Below the pieces are notes generated by a model. The model searched no databases, was not told the origin of the DNA, and was given only the letters and a program-made list of their open reading frames with translations. From assembly GCF_003967515.1 (NCBI RefSeq), contig NZ_BIFQ01000001.1, positions 1,178,001-1,242,000 of the forward strand: a stretch of 64,000 nucleotides of DNA, written 5' to 3'. Source of the stretch: Dictyobacter aurantiacus (lineage in GTDB: Bacteria > Chloroflexota > Ktedonobacteria > Ktedonobacterales > Ktedonobacteraceae). Below are positions 33,762 through 42,230 of the stretch, in pieces. Every line of letters starts with the position of its first letter. The first letter of the stretch is position 1. The position numbers were made by a program, and so were the translations under genes.

Positions 33762-34814
33762 TTATGCCCGTTCCGACACAAAGATACTGGCCGGTTGACC
33801 AAGCACCACAAAGACAACTTTTTTCTGTGTCTTCCACCCATGCTCCTGAATGATGCGATCCCACAGGCGGTCCTCGCTGGTTAGCGAAACCATCAGACCG
33901 CCTGGAGCGAGCACGCGATCGAACTCACGTATTAATGCAGTATACAACGCTTCGTTATCTTCACGTGTGCCAATCTGCTTGCCAAAGGGGAGATTGGTGA
34001 TGATACGCGTCACGCTAGAGGCTCCCAGAGGAAGCGCACGCGCATCCCAGGTCTTCAAGCTCACATCGACTTCAGCTGCGCGGACGTTGCGCCGTGCTAT
34101 GTTGACCGCCTGTTCACGGATGTCGCCACCCAGTTCTCGCGTTACCGGACCCAGCAGGGCGCGCTCGATGAGGATCGTGCCAGCGCCACAGAGGGGATCC
34201 AAAACGATATCCTCAGGGGTGGGCTGAGAGAGCCATCCCATAGCGGCGGCGGCGGTGGGTCGCAGGGAAGCGGGCAAATGCTGATGTTTGTAAGCTCGAT
34301 GACGCATCGTAGCATCACTGAGTCGCACCCCGATCAGAACATCGCCCCCGCCTAACCAGAGCCAGACCTCCAGATCCGCGTCATCTTCAACCGGGCGCAT
34401 ACCGTGCGGCATGCTCTTGCGCAACGCAGCGGTTACCGCCTGGCCTGCGTCGACGCGACGAAAATCGTAGGAGCCGACCATCTGGCTTACGACACGCCAT
34501 GTCCTGGGACGCGCCCCATGATGTCCACGGCGCCAGCTCGCGATTGCATCAGTAAGATCGGCATTGAGGGTGGCGCTATGTAAAACGCGCAATGCATCGG
34601 GTCCGCGCCGCAGCCCCTTGATATGGGCCAGCGCCACAAAAACATCCTCAGTCGTATGCAGGTCCAACAGGTTCTCAGGGAGTTCTGGGGTCTGAAAGAG
34701 CGCGATGCCACGCATAAATTTCACCAGTGTAGACTCGGGTAGGGTGGCGCGAATCTCGCTAAAAGCCAGCGTTTCCAACCCGGGCATAGTCATTGCATAG
34801 AAAAGATCTGACAT
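33762..34814 (-). CDS. THUMP-domain RNA methyltransferase (TrmN/Trm14-like)
   Basis: 350 residues from ATG 34814 (AGGA only 3 nt upstream; ATG 34838 is the alternative). N-terminal THUMP-like region (FYAMTMPGLETLAFSEI), then RLSDATMRHRAYKHQHLPAS and a Rossmann methyltransferase: EDIVLDPLCGAGTILIERAL (SAM site), DIREQAVNIARRNV, and the catalytic IITNLPFGKQIG (N-x-P-F/Y-G). This layout is that of tRNA G6 N2-methyltransferases and RlmL-like enzymes. The exact target (tRNA or 23S rRNA) is not decided. Confidence 0.85.
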   Translation of the reverse strand: MSDLFYAMTMPGLETLAFSEIRATLPESTLVKFMRGIALFQTPELPENLLDLHTTEDVFVALAHIKGLRRGPDALRVLHSATLNADLTDAIASWRRGHHGARPRTWRVVSQMVGSYDFRRVDAGQAVTAALRKSMPHGMRPVEDDADLEVWLWLGGGDVLIGVRLSDATMRHRAYKHQHLPASLRPTAAAAMGWLSQPTPEDIVLDPLCGAGTILIERALLGPVTRELGGDIREQAVNIARRNVRAAEVDVSLKTWDARALPLGASSVTRIITNLPFGKQIGTREDNEALYTALIREFDRVLAPGGLMVSLTSEDRLWDRIIQEHGWKTQKKVVFVVLGQPASIFVSERA

Positions 34815-34997
34815 GTATCCTAATTTTCTTCCAACCATGACGCGTTCAGCGCGTCCAGGTGGGAGTTGGGGTTTTCTGCTGTTGTCTATCAGCGTGTCAT
34901 GATACCATAGACGCTCTGATCTCGCAATCCCTGCCGCCCACCCGCGATACGCCATGCTCTTGCTGATTTCGCTTTCTAAACGGACCGATAAGGGGCG

Positions 34998-35795
34998 TTA
35001 CGTGAGCAGTTCGGTCACGACGGCGATCTCTTGAGAGTATTTCGCCAGGCGCTTCTTTTTGAGATTTTCGCGTAGAATCCAATTTACATCGCTATCATTC
35101 CATAAAGCGCACTCGCGCATAAAGGCAAAGCCTTTGGCGGGCAAGGCGGCCGCGACAACGCTCAGGGTGTAGCCCAGTGTACGACGCAAGACGCGGAAAT
35201 CTTCGCATTTGCGCTCTGACAGAGGTACCTGCAAGATATGCTCAAGCACCGTACGTTGTAGTTGTAAAGCACCTTCGGCAAGTTCAGTGCCATAGAGCAG
35301 GCGCGACTCAGCAATAGAGGCGATGGCGGCCCTCTGCTGCAAGAAGCTATCACTGATTGCCAAACGGGAGAGGTATGACATGGTCGTCGGAGCGTCGACA
35401 CCCAGAAGATGCTGAAAAGCTGTCGCGACGGCCTCTGTGATATGCCCCGAACGGCTACAGGCGTAGTGGCTGAGCATGCCAGCGACCTGCTCGCGCCATT
35501 CGCTCTGGGCGGCCGCACAGGCTCCGGCTGCAATTACACCACAAAGGATGATAAACTCGGACGGCATATCGCTAGCGGCAAGCATCCCATCAGGACTAGA
35601 AAAGGTATAGATGAGGGAAAGAACGTTATTGCGATGTTTCGCACTGGCCGCAGCCATTAGATAGGCAAAATCATTGGCCAGTTCAAAGTTAGGCCTGGAG
35701 CCTGGTAGACGGCTATGCTCACGCAAATAAAACTCAAGCGGACGATGCTGTCCGGCAATAGCTCTCTCAACCAGAGAAGATAATGTATCATGCAT
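34998..35795 (-). CDS. helical-repeat hypothetical protein, 265 aa
   Basis: Start ATG 35795 after GAGG. The protein is all-helical with Ala/Leu-rich segments (FIILCGVIAAGACAAA, QRAAIASIAESRLLYG, RTLGYTLSVVAAALPAKGF), and the end VNWILRENLKKKRLAKY recalls HEAT or DNA-alkylation-repeat proteins. No catalytic motif. It is upstream of the THUMP methyltransferase gene on the same strand with 180 bp between, and divergent from the MerR gene. Confidence 0.55.
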   Translation of the reverse strand: MHDTLSSLVERAIAGQHRPLEFYLREHSRLPGSRPNFELANDFAYLMAAASAKHRNNVLSLIYTFSSPDGMLAASDMPSEFIILCGVIAAGACAAAQSEWREQVAGMLSHYACSRSGHITEAVATAFQHLLGVDAPTTMSYLSRLAISDSFLQQRAAIASIAESRLLYGTELAEGALQLQRTVLEHILQVPLSERKCEDFRVLRRTLGYTLSVVAAALPAKGFAFMRECALWNDSDVNWILRENLKKKRLAKYSQEIAVVTELLT

Positions 35796-36020
35796 CTCAA
35801 TTATCCTCGCCTCGAAAAACAACCACGGCTCTGGTTTGACTATTTCAACCTGCGCTATGCAATACCTTCAGGCATATGCCTGTCCTGCACATGTTTCCAA
35901 TCCCCCAACTCACTTATCTCCATCCCCTATTCAATCATAATCAGGGCATTACCACACTCATCATTTTACCATACATTGTGCAATGGCAGGCTTATTTTCC
36001 CGCACAAAACGTTGCCTTAA

Positions 36021-36040
36021 CATTGACGTGAACGTTAATG
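36021..36040. promoter_or_regulatory. candidate MerR-type operator
   Basis: CATTGACGTGAACGTTAATG is a 9+2+9 dyad with one mismatch, the form of MerR-family sites. A TATAAT follows at 36073. It is in the region between the divergent 35795 and 36220 starts. The rest of 35796-36219 shows nothing else. Confidence 0.4.
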
Positions 36041-36219
36041 ATATGAGAGAATAAGCTGTCACCAGTTAGCGGTATAATGAAGGTTGTTCCAGGCCTTTTC
36101 GAGTACCGGTTCCATTCTATGAAATCTGATACACTGAGTTGCGCATGGTGCTCGCTTCACCAGAGGCAAGGCATGCCTATCAGGGCCCGACAGCCCTAGT
36201 ATAAAGAGAGTCGATCGCG

Positions 36220-36699
36220 ATGACACATCCAGATGATGAAGAGCCAGATCCAAACACAACAACACAGAACTATTATTCAATTGAGCAGGTAGCAACGCGC
36301 GCCCAGTTGACAAAGCGTACACTGCGTTATTATGAAGAGATGGGGCTGCTCCCCCAGGCTGAGCGTACCGAGGGTAACTATCGGCGCTACACCGAAGAAG
36401 ATTTACAGCGCATCATGTACATCAAGTCGTTGCGCGAGCTGATGGGCTTTTCACTGAGTGAGATTCGCAAGTTCTTGCAGGCTGAAGATGAGCGTGAGCA
36501 GGAAAGGACGGCTTTTCGCCAGGGCGCAGATACACAGCAAAAGCTACGGCACCTGGATCGCTCCGATGAGATTATTCGCGAACAACTGGTGCTAATTGAG
36601 CAAAAGATGAATGGGCTCAAAAATATGCAGCAGCAGCTATATGAACGCCTGGAAATGCATGCACGCAAGCGGCAGACGCTACAAGAGGAGGGCTCTTAG
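36220..36699 (+). CDS. MerR family transcriptional regulator
   Basis: 159 residues. The N-terminal winged helix reads YYSIEQVATRAQLTKRTLRY, YEEMGLLPQAERTEGNYRRY and DLQRIMYIKSLRELMGFSL, followed by a long coiled coil (about residues 95-155). There are no clustered Cys residues, so it is not a metal sensor of the MerR/CueR type, and no drug-binding domain follows. It may control its own promoter and the lipoate ligase gene 90 bp downstream. Confidence 0.92.
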   Translation: MTHPDDEEPDPNTTTQNYYSIEQVATRAQLTKRTLRYYEEMGLLPQAERTEGNYRRYTEEDLQRIMYIKSLRELMGFSLSEIRKFLQAEDEREQERTAFRQGADTQQKLRHLDRSDEIIREQLVLIEQKMNGLKNMQQQLYERLEMHARKRQTLQEEGS

Positions 36700-36788
36700 C
36701 GCGCGACTTCATGTGACACCAGGGCACCAGCGTGATACAATGAAAAGCAAATTTTCAGAAATCAACAGAGAAAAGTACAAAAGCATTT

Positions 36789-37574
36789 ATGAGTAACTGG
36801 CTCATCTATCCGCTAACGATTGCCGATCAGCAACAACACATTGAGCTTGGCGAGCAACTTTTGAGCAATGTTCAACCTGGTGATCCCGCCACCATTTATT
36901 GGTCACTGGCCCAGCCCACCGGATTGGTGCTCGGGTTTTCTCAAAAGGAAAATATCCTCAATCCAGCTGCTCTGGCGGCTGGATCATTTCCTATCTATCA
37001 CCGGCGCGCGGGAGGAACCGCTGTACTGGTAGGTCCGAGCTTGCTTAGCCTGGATGTGGTGCTACCGGCCGATCATCCTCTCCACTTACCCGATCTGGTT
37101 GAATCGTATCGCTGGCTTGGCGAATCATGGGTGACTACGCTGGCCCAACTGGGGGTCGAGACAAGCATGGTGACGCCAGAGGAGGCCCATGCGCAGCGCG
37201 CGCTGCGCAGGCAGCCGCAGACCAGGGAATATGAGATGTTGATGAACCGCGCCTGCTATGGCTCCCTTTCTCCCTACGAGGTAGTAGTGGGTCAGCGCAA
37301 GGTGGTTGGCTTCGACATGATTCGCAGGAAGTGCGGCAGTCTACTCCAGGCGGGTGTGCTTTTACAATGGGATAGTCAGTTGCTGGCATATTTATTAGGT
37401 CACACGCCAGCAGAACAGGAACTCCTACAAAAAGGTCTGCTTGAAAGGGCTGTGGGATTAGATACCCTGCTAGGACGTGTTATTACATGTGACGAGGTGA
37501 TCAATACCTTTGAGCGTGTCCTCATAAACGATGAGCGGCAACGACTGGTGATTGATCCATTATCCTCTTTTTAA
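36789..37574 (+). CDS. lipoate-protein ligase A-type enzyme
   Basis: 261 residues of the BPL/LplA/LipB fold. Visible blocks: LVLGFSQKENILNPAAL, the acyl-binding YHRRAGGTAVLVGPSLLSLD (R-R-x-x-G-G-T), and GQRKVVGFDMIRRKCGSLLQ with the candidate catalytic Lys in RKVVG. It attaches lipoate (or octanoate) to dehydrogenase E2 or GcvH. Whether it is a ligase or an octanoyltransferase (LipM-like) cannot be settled; no C-terminal LplA domain is present. Confidence 0.8.
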   Translation: MSNWLIYPLTIADQQQHIELGEQLLSNVQPGDPATIYWSLAQPTGLVLGFSQKENILNPAALAAGSFPIYHRRAGGTAVLVGPSLLSLDVVLPADHPLHLPDLVESYRWLGESWVTTLAQLGVETSMVTPEEAHAQRALRRQPQTREYEMLMNRACYGSLSPYEVVVGQRKVVGFDMIRRKCGSLLQAGVLLQWDSQLLAYLLGHTPAEQELLQKGLLERAVGLDTLLGRVITCDEVINTFERVLINDERQRLVIDPLSSF

Positions 37575-37598
37575 ATGCAATGAAAGGTTTTTTATACT

Positions 37599-38441
37599 AT
37601 GGGAGATCGAACTGCTCAGGGCGCAGTCGAAATGTTGACTGAACCAGACTACGAGGCGATGGTAATTGGAGCACATCCAGATGATAATGACTTTGGTACG
37701 GCAGCGACCTGTGCGTTGTGGGCCAGCCAGGGCAAAAAGGTTGTCTGGGTTGTCATGACCGACGGGACAGAGGGTAGCGAAATTCCCAGCCAGAGCGATG
37801 AAGAACTGATGCTGCTACGCGAACAGGAACAGCGGGCTGCCGCTGAAGTCTACGGCATTAAAGCAGTCGAGTTCCTGCGCAATCGCGATGGACACCTGGT
37901 CAATAACGAAGATACGCGCCGCGCTGTGGTCAAATTGATCCGCAAATATCGCCCACGTGTTATCTTCACCCATGATCCAACGTCTCATATCATGGCTCCT
38001 GATCCAGATGAGAAGCCAGATGCGACCGGCTACCTCAACCATCCCGATCACCGGGCGACTGGCAACATCGTAGTGGATTCCATTTTCCCGTTCGCGGGCA
38101 ACCCTCGCTCGTTCCGTGAGCTGCTGGCGGAAGGACTCCAGCCCTATCGCGTACATGAAGTCTATTTCTTTGGTAGCACCCAGACCAATACCTACGTGGA
38201 TGTTACTGAGAGCATCGATAAAAAAGGCCAGGGTCTGATGTGCCATAAATCCCAGTTCAATCCTGAGGACAACGAGCGCATGGCTGAGCGCATGCGCGAG
38301 CGTGCCGCCGCGGTCGCGAAGGACGCGAAAGAGAAAAAGGGATTGGAGATGCGCTACGCGGAATCCTTCCGCCGCATGAAGCTGCATATTCCACCCGCAC
38401 CTAAAGAAGAGACTGCTGTGCCAGCTGGCAGCGAAGAGTAA
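37599..38441 (+). CDS. PIG-L family N-acetylglucosaminyl deacetylase-like protein
   Basis: 280 residues. Zinc-binding AHPDDNDFG at the start, VVWVVMTDGTEGSE, and HPDHRATGNIVVDSIFPFA are standard LmbE/PIG-L motifs. Such enzymes deacetylate GlcNAc-containing small molecules, including mycothiol and bacillithiol precursors. The C-terminal 50 residues are charged and helical. It starts 24 bp after the lipoate ligase stop, so the two form an operon. It ends just before a 76-bp palindrome. Confidence 0.9.
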   Translation: MGDRTAQGAVEMLTEPDYEAMVIGAHPDDNDFGTAATCALWASQGKKVVWVVMTDGTEGSEIPSQSDEELMLLREQEQRAAAEVYGIKAVEFLRNRDGHLVNNEDTRRAVVKLIRKYRPRVIFTHDPTSHIMAPDPDEKPDATGYLNHPDHRATGNIVVDSIFPFAGNPRSFRELLAEGLQPYRVHEVYFFGSTQTNTYVDVTESIDKKGQGLMCHKSQFNPEDNERMAERMRERAAAVAKDAKEKKGLEMRYAESFRRMKLHIPPAPKEETAVPAGSEE

Positions 38442-38446
38442 AATAG

Positions 38447-38522
38447 AATTGCACCGAATAAAAGGGAGTGGCATTGATGTCCTGCAGGACATCAATGCCA
38501 CTCCCTTTTATTCGGTGCAATT
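38447..38522. terminator. 76-bp perfect palindrome between convergent genes
   Basis: Arms 38447-38484 and 38485-38522 are exact complements with no spacer (centre GTCCTGCAGGAC). It begins six bases after the PIG-L stop and includes two bases of the stop codon of the C39-like gene on the other strand. Confidence 0.9.
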
Positions 38523-39597
38523 ATTTGCTATTCTTTGGAGTCACCACTACGGCGAAGCCGCGCCAGAGAGATAAGAATTTTGCGCGCGACATCGAGGTTT
38601 GATTGAGGATGGAAGAATCAGCCAGGTACACCTGGTCTCCATTGCCACCACGTATGACCAGGATATGACCACCAGGGACAATCGCCGAAGGCGGAAAGCT
38701 GACAATCACTGGACGCCCCTGGTTGGCGATCTTGATGACTTCGTCCAGGGAAGGATTGTTCAGGTGGGTAGCCTGAAAACCAAAGCGGTCAACCGTGGCA
38801 TCGATACCGCTGGGCTGCAGCAATCCGAGATCGGGCGTGATCTGGTGAAGATTGGCCTCTACCTTTAGGATATCGGTAACGCGGAAGTGGCTCCCGTTGT
38901 AGGAGTTAATCACTTCGGTCATCGATGCGGCAGAACAGGCGGACGCGGCCCACGTATCAAACTCGCTCTGGGACTGATACTGGTCAACCGACATCTGGTT
39001 CACCCGGATCAGCGCTTTGGAAGCCCCTACGACACCCACAAATGTCGGCTGCGAGGGATTGATGGCGGGTTTGGAAACGGGTTTGGGGGCCGGGACTGGC
39101 ATGTCAGAAGTGATAGTGTTCCAGAGTGAGGGGATGGTGCTGGATGGTGTGGAGAAGAGCGGCTGTAGCGCGATCATACCAGCGCCGAAAAGCGCGATCA
39201 GAATTAAGCAGATACCTAACCAGGGGGTTGCTTCACCTCGCCGAGGCTGGATCAGTTGTTTGACATTCAATAAAGCTAAAATCTGCGTCCAACCACCAGC
39301 TACAGGAGAAAGAGATTCAACTATTTCATAAGCCGCATAGTTCGTCTGCATACGTGGCTGCTGTAGACGTGCGACACGCTGGGTCCGCGCGGGCTGCGGC
39401 TTGCGCATGCCAGTATCGATCCCATATGTCTGGCTACCAGTCCCGCGGCGATTCATTCGCGCCCGCGCTGCTTCCCGGGAAGCATATGAGGAACTCGCTT
39501 GTTTCTGTGCAGCGGCATTGGCTCGCGGCGAGAGGAATAATCCTGCAACTACTAGCGTAAGAGCAATAGCCAACAGCATGAGCAGGACAATAATCAT
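38521..39597 (-). CDS. membrane-anchored C39-like peptidase domain protein
   Basis: 358 residues from ATG 39597 behind GGGGGAG. It has one N-terminal helix (IIVLLMLLAIALTLVVAGLF), a basic middle part, and a second helix (WLGICLILIALFGAGMIAL). The C-terminal 150 residues form a C39-like papain fold: WAASACSAASMTEVIN (Cys), PDLGLLQPSGIDATV, GRPVIVSFPPSAIVPGGHI (His) and VIRGGNGDQVYLADSS (Asp). The domain should face outside. Targets unknown; related domains are found in bacteriocin exporters and orphan surface proteases. Confidence 0.82.
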   Translation of the reverse strand: MIIVLLMLLAIALTLVVAGLFLSPRANAAAQKQASSSYASREAARARMNRRGTGSQTYGIDTGMRKPQPARTQRVARLQQPRMQTNYAAYEIVESLSPVAGGWTQILALLNVKQLIQPRRGEATPWLGICLILIALFGAGMIALQPLFSTPSSTIPSLWNTITSDMPVPAPKPVSKPAINPSQPTFVGVVGASKALIRVNQMSVDQYQSQSEFDTWAASACSAASMTEVINSYNGSHFRVTDILKVEANLHQITPDLGLLQPSGIDATVDRFGFQATHLNNPSLDEVIKIANQGRPVIVSFPPSAIVPGGHILVIRGGNGDQVYLADSSILNQTSMSRAKFLSLWRGFAVVVTPKNSK

Positions 39598-40139
39598 TAA
39601 CAACTCCCCCGATAACGTAATGTTCTACAATTTGAAAGACATGCCCTACATCTGGCCGGACTTCAACAGCTGAAAGCGTCAGACAGCAACAAACGCCAGC
39701 ATGTATAGGCACAACTGGCCGCGCTCCAGAAACATCTCAGATAGCCTTCTATGAAGAGCACATAGCACAATAGGATACATTAAATCTAATGAACATATTA
39801 TCGAATAAATACTACATCCACCAATTTCAATGCATCTATTCATGCTACTCTATATGACATTTGCTTTACCTTCAACATATGTAATGAGAGGCATCTACTA
39901 ACCTCAACAAGAGGCCTGGAGCCGCTTCACTCCCGGCTTTATCTATGTAAAGCTCTTTTATTATAACATACAAAACGCGTGCTTGCTATCAAATTTGCCG
40001 CCAAATGCGGCAATCTACATTAAAAAACATTAATATCCCCGCAAGATTTAGCAGGCAAAACAATGCGGCATCGGAGAACTATAGTACTACAGAATAGTGC
40101 TATAAGAAGTCGGGCCACAACGCGGCACAAAGCATAGAC
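39598..40139. other. intergenic region with short repeats upstream of the asparagine-synthetase-like operon
   Basis: TTGCCGC-CAAAT-GCGGCAA hairpin at about 39995-40013. The motif (A/C)GCGGCA recurs near 40006, 40064 and 40121, about 58 bp apart. ATAGTACTA and TAGTGCTAT (40081-40102) form an imperfect dyad 38 bp before the promoter. No gene recognised. Confidence 0.4.
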
Positions 40140-40168
40140 TTAACAGTGTTGGGAGATCATGGTATGAT
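40140..40168 (+). promoter_or_regulatory. sigma-70-like promoter of the asparagine-synthetase-like operon
   Basis: TTAACA (40140-40145), 17-bp spacer, TATGAT (40163-40168). Transcript start near 40175, leader about 105 nt. Confidence 0.6.
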
Positions 40169-40279
40169 GGTCGCAGTGCGTTTTATGTGCTCGTGGATAG
40201 GCAAACGGGCGGCGCTCGCAAACAGTATCGAAGAATAACAGTCCAGTGCATTTGCTGATGAGAGAAATGAGGGATAACC

Positions 40280-40552
40280 ATGTACGTGTACTATATCTTG
40301 CGCGGAACCGTAAACAAGGAACCTGTCGAATTGGAGGGTGATGTAGATGACGAGCAGTTTCCCAATGTAGACCGTACCGAAGGAGCAGATGTCATTCACG
40401 CGGTGCTGAAAAAGCTGGCCGATGAGGGGCAGCAGGGCGAATGGACCGAGTGCGATCTGACCAATGAGTACTTCGATCGTGACGATACCTACGTGTTCTT
40501 CAACAAGAAATGGATACGCCGCTCAGATGTGCCATTGACCAATACGCGCTAA
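40280..40552 (+). CDS. hypothetical 90-aa acidic protein, operon partner
   Basis: Begins MYVYYILRGTVNKEPVELEG, then DVIHAVLKKLADEGQQGEWT and NEYFDRDDTYVFFNKKWIRR. A small alpha/beta fold with many acidic residues, no signal or membrane segment. The stop is 15 bp before the start of the degenerate asparagine synthetase, so the pair is cotranscribed. It is too structured to be an obvious precursor peptide. Not recognised. Confidence 0.7.
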   Translation: MYVYYILRGTVNKEPVELEGDVDDEQFPNVDRTEGADVIHAVLKKLADEGQQGEWTECDLTNEYFDRDDTYVFFNKKWIRRSDVPLTNTR

Positions 40553-40567
40553 AGAAAGGCTATCGCT

Positions 40568-42166
40568 ATGCCCGTACTCGCAGGCTGGCTAACTGGCGAA
40601 CAGGTGCCGCAGGAGGTCATTGAGCAGACGCTCGCGGCAATGGGCGAGGTCCTGGCACACCATGGTGGGACGCCGGCCCACTCAATCTATCCCGGCGCGG
40701 GCTTGATCGCGTTCGCTGATACGGCTTACGCGCAACAGCAGTCAAAGGAGCCGCCGGTGCTGGACTGGGTGCCCGATCGGCGCACGCTCGTCTATCGACG
40801 TCCGCTTTCGGGCATCCATCCACTTTTTTATATCGAGAACTGGCCAGCCGAAGGCAATCTGATCTTCGCCAGCGAGATGAAAGCCCTCTTCGCGGTGGGG
40901 GCCCCCAGGCGTCTGCATATGGCGGCCCTGGACGCACTCTGGCGCTACGGCTCGATCCCGGCCCCCTGGACCGCCTTTAAAGATATTCAGGTGGTCCCTG
41001 CTGGCTCGATTTTGCGCTGGCAACACACTAAAACGGTTGTCAACCCGGCCAGCGATTTCGCGCTGGAGGCCACAGCACCGTCCGCTGACACTCTGGAACA
41101 ACTGGACGCCTTGCTCAATCAGGCCAGCCATGATCAACTTCCCCCACATGAACAGGTGGTGGCTTTGCTCAATGGGAGCCGGGCTTCATCGCTGGCCGCG
41201 GTCCTGAGCGCGAAACAAAAGGGACAGAAATTCGCCAGTGCGGCCCTGGGCGCCAGCAAGACGCTGACGACAAAGGGCTGGAAAGAGGTACAGGCCGTCG
41301 CGGATACGCTTGATCTGCCGCTGCTGGCCATTACCGCTGTAGATCGACCTGAGTTCTGGCAAGCGGCGATTGTGGGACTGGAAGCGCCCTGCCGCGACAG
41401 CCGTCCCCTGGCCATCCACCAGCTATTGCATACAAGCGCGGTAGAGGCTGGCGCGCGCATCGCCATCAGTGGACTGGGCGCGCAAACCCTGCTGGGAGCG
41501 ACCACCGGCCAGATTGTTGCCGATGCAGCCAGAGATCCGCTGACCAGTTATCGTCAGCCATATTCACATCAGCTGATACATACCGAACAGCTCTGGTCAT
41601 CCGACGTCAAACAGATGCTGCACACAGTTGAAGCCTGGGAGGATACGCTGCACGCCCGCAAGCTGCAGCGGCGCGCCCAACAATATGCAGATAGACGTCA
41701 TGGGCTGTATTATTTAGATCTGCATCTACGGCTGCCGAATGAACTGGTGTATCCTTTCTATCAGCTCGCCACACAGGAACGCATGGCGATCCGCTCACCC
41801 TATCTTAATGCCCAGGTCATGGCATCCATGATTGCCAGCTCTCCCCTGCTCAATAACGATCCCATGCTTAAGACGACACTGGATAGCCTGCTGCTGCGCT
41901 ATGTGTCAGAAGCATCCCGATCACCCAACGAGCAGCCCCTGACCATCCCGATTGCGTCGCTTGCTCGCGATATGCAGCCTGGACATGAACTGTTTGACCT
42001 TACCCTGGCTCCAGCCGCCATTCAGCAGCGAAACATCTTTAATCCGGAACTGATAAAAAGCCTGCAGCAGCGCGCGCTCAAAGAGAGAGCCGCCAGCCGG
42101 GCACTGATCTTTATCTTTACCACACAGCTATTTTGCCAGATCTTTGGCATCGAAGAGATAGCATAA
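40568..42166 (+). CDS. asparagine synthetase-like protein lacking catalytic motifs
   Basis: 532 residues aligned in outline with AsnB. The class II glutaminase half starts MPVLAGWLT, without the nucleophile Cys2 of M-C-G-I, but keeps RRPLSGIHPLFYI and LIFASEMKALFAVG. In the synthetase half the ATP-binding S-G-G-x-D-S is replaced by LLNGSRASSLAA (about residues 200-208), and the S-G-x-G-A-D-E block reads ISGLGAQTLLG (about 300). AIRSPYLNAQVMASMIA matches the family end. The gene is full length and in frame, so it is probably a retained pseudoenzyme rather than decay. Confidence 0.8.
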   Translation: MPVLAGWLTGEQVPQEVIEQTLAAMGEVLAHHGGTPAHSIYPGAGLIAFADTAYAQQQSKEPPVLDWVPDRRTLVYRRPLSGIHPLFYIENWPAEGNLIFASEMKALFAVGAPRRLHMAALDALWRYGSIPAPWTAFKDIQVVPAGSILRWQHTKTVVNPASDFALEATAPSADTLEQLDALLNQASHDQLPPHEQVVALLNGSRASSLAAVLSAKQKGQKFASAALGASKTLTTKGWKEVQAVADTLDLPLLAITAVDRPEFWQAAIVGLEAPCRDSRPLAIHQLLHTSAVEAGARIAISGLGAQTLLGATTGQIVADAARDPLTSYRQPYSHQLIHTEQLWSSDVKQMLHTVEAWEDTLHARKLQRRAQQYADRRHGLYYLDLHLRLPNELVYPFYQLATQERMAIRSPYLNAQVMASMIASSPLLNNDPMLKTTLDSLLLRYVSEASRSPNEQPLTIPIASLARDMQPGHELFDLTLAPAAIQQRNIFNPELIKSLQQRALKERAASRALIFIFTTQLFCQIFGIEEIA

Positions 42167-42177
42167 ACAGTACACAG

Positions 42178-42230
42178 TGATGTGGAGATACAGCGCGTAG
42201 GTAAACTGTACATGCTGTATCTCCACATCA
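42178..42230. terminator. perfect 17-bp inverted repeat between convergent genes
   Basis: TGATGTGGAGATACAGC and GCTGTATCTCCACATCA with a 19-nt centre; it ends at the base before the folC stop codon. Confidence 0.8.

Noticed and set aside
40568..42166. Lasso-peptide cyclase (asparagine-synthetase-like) with precursor at 40280
   Set aside because: The ATP loop is degenerate, no transglutaminase-like B protein is near, and the 90-aa product looks like a folded acidic protein, not a precursor.
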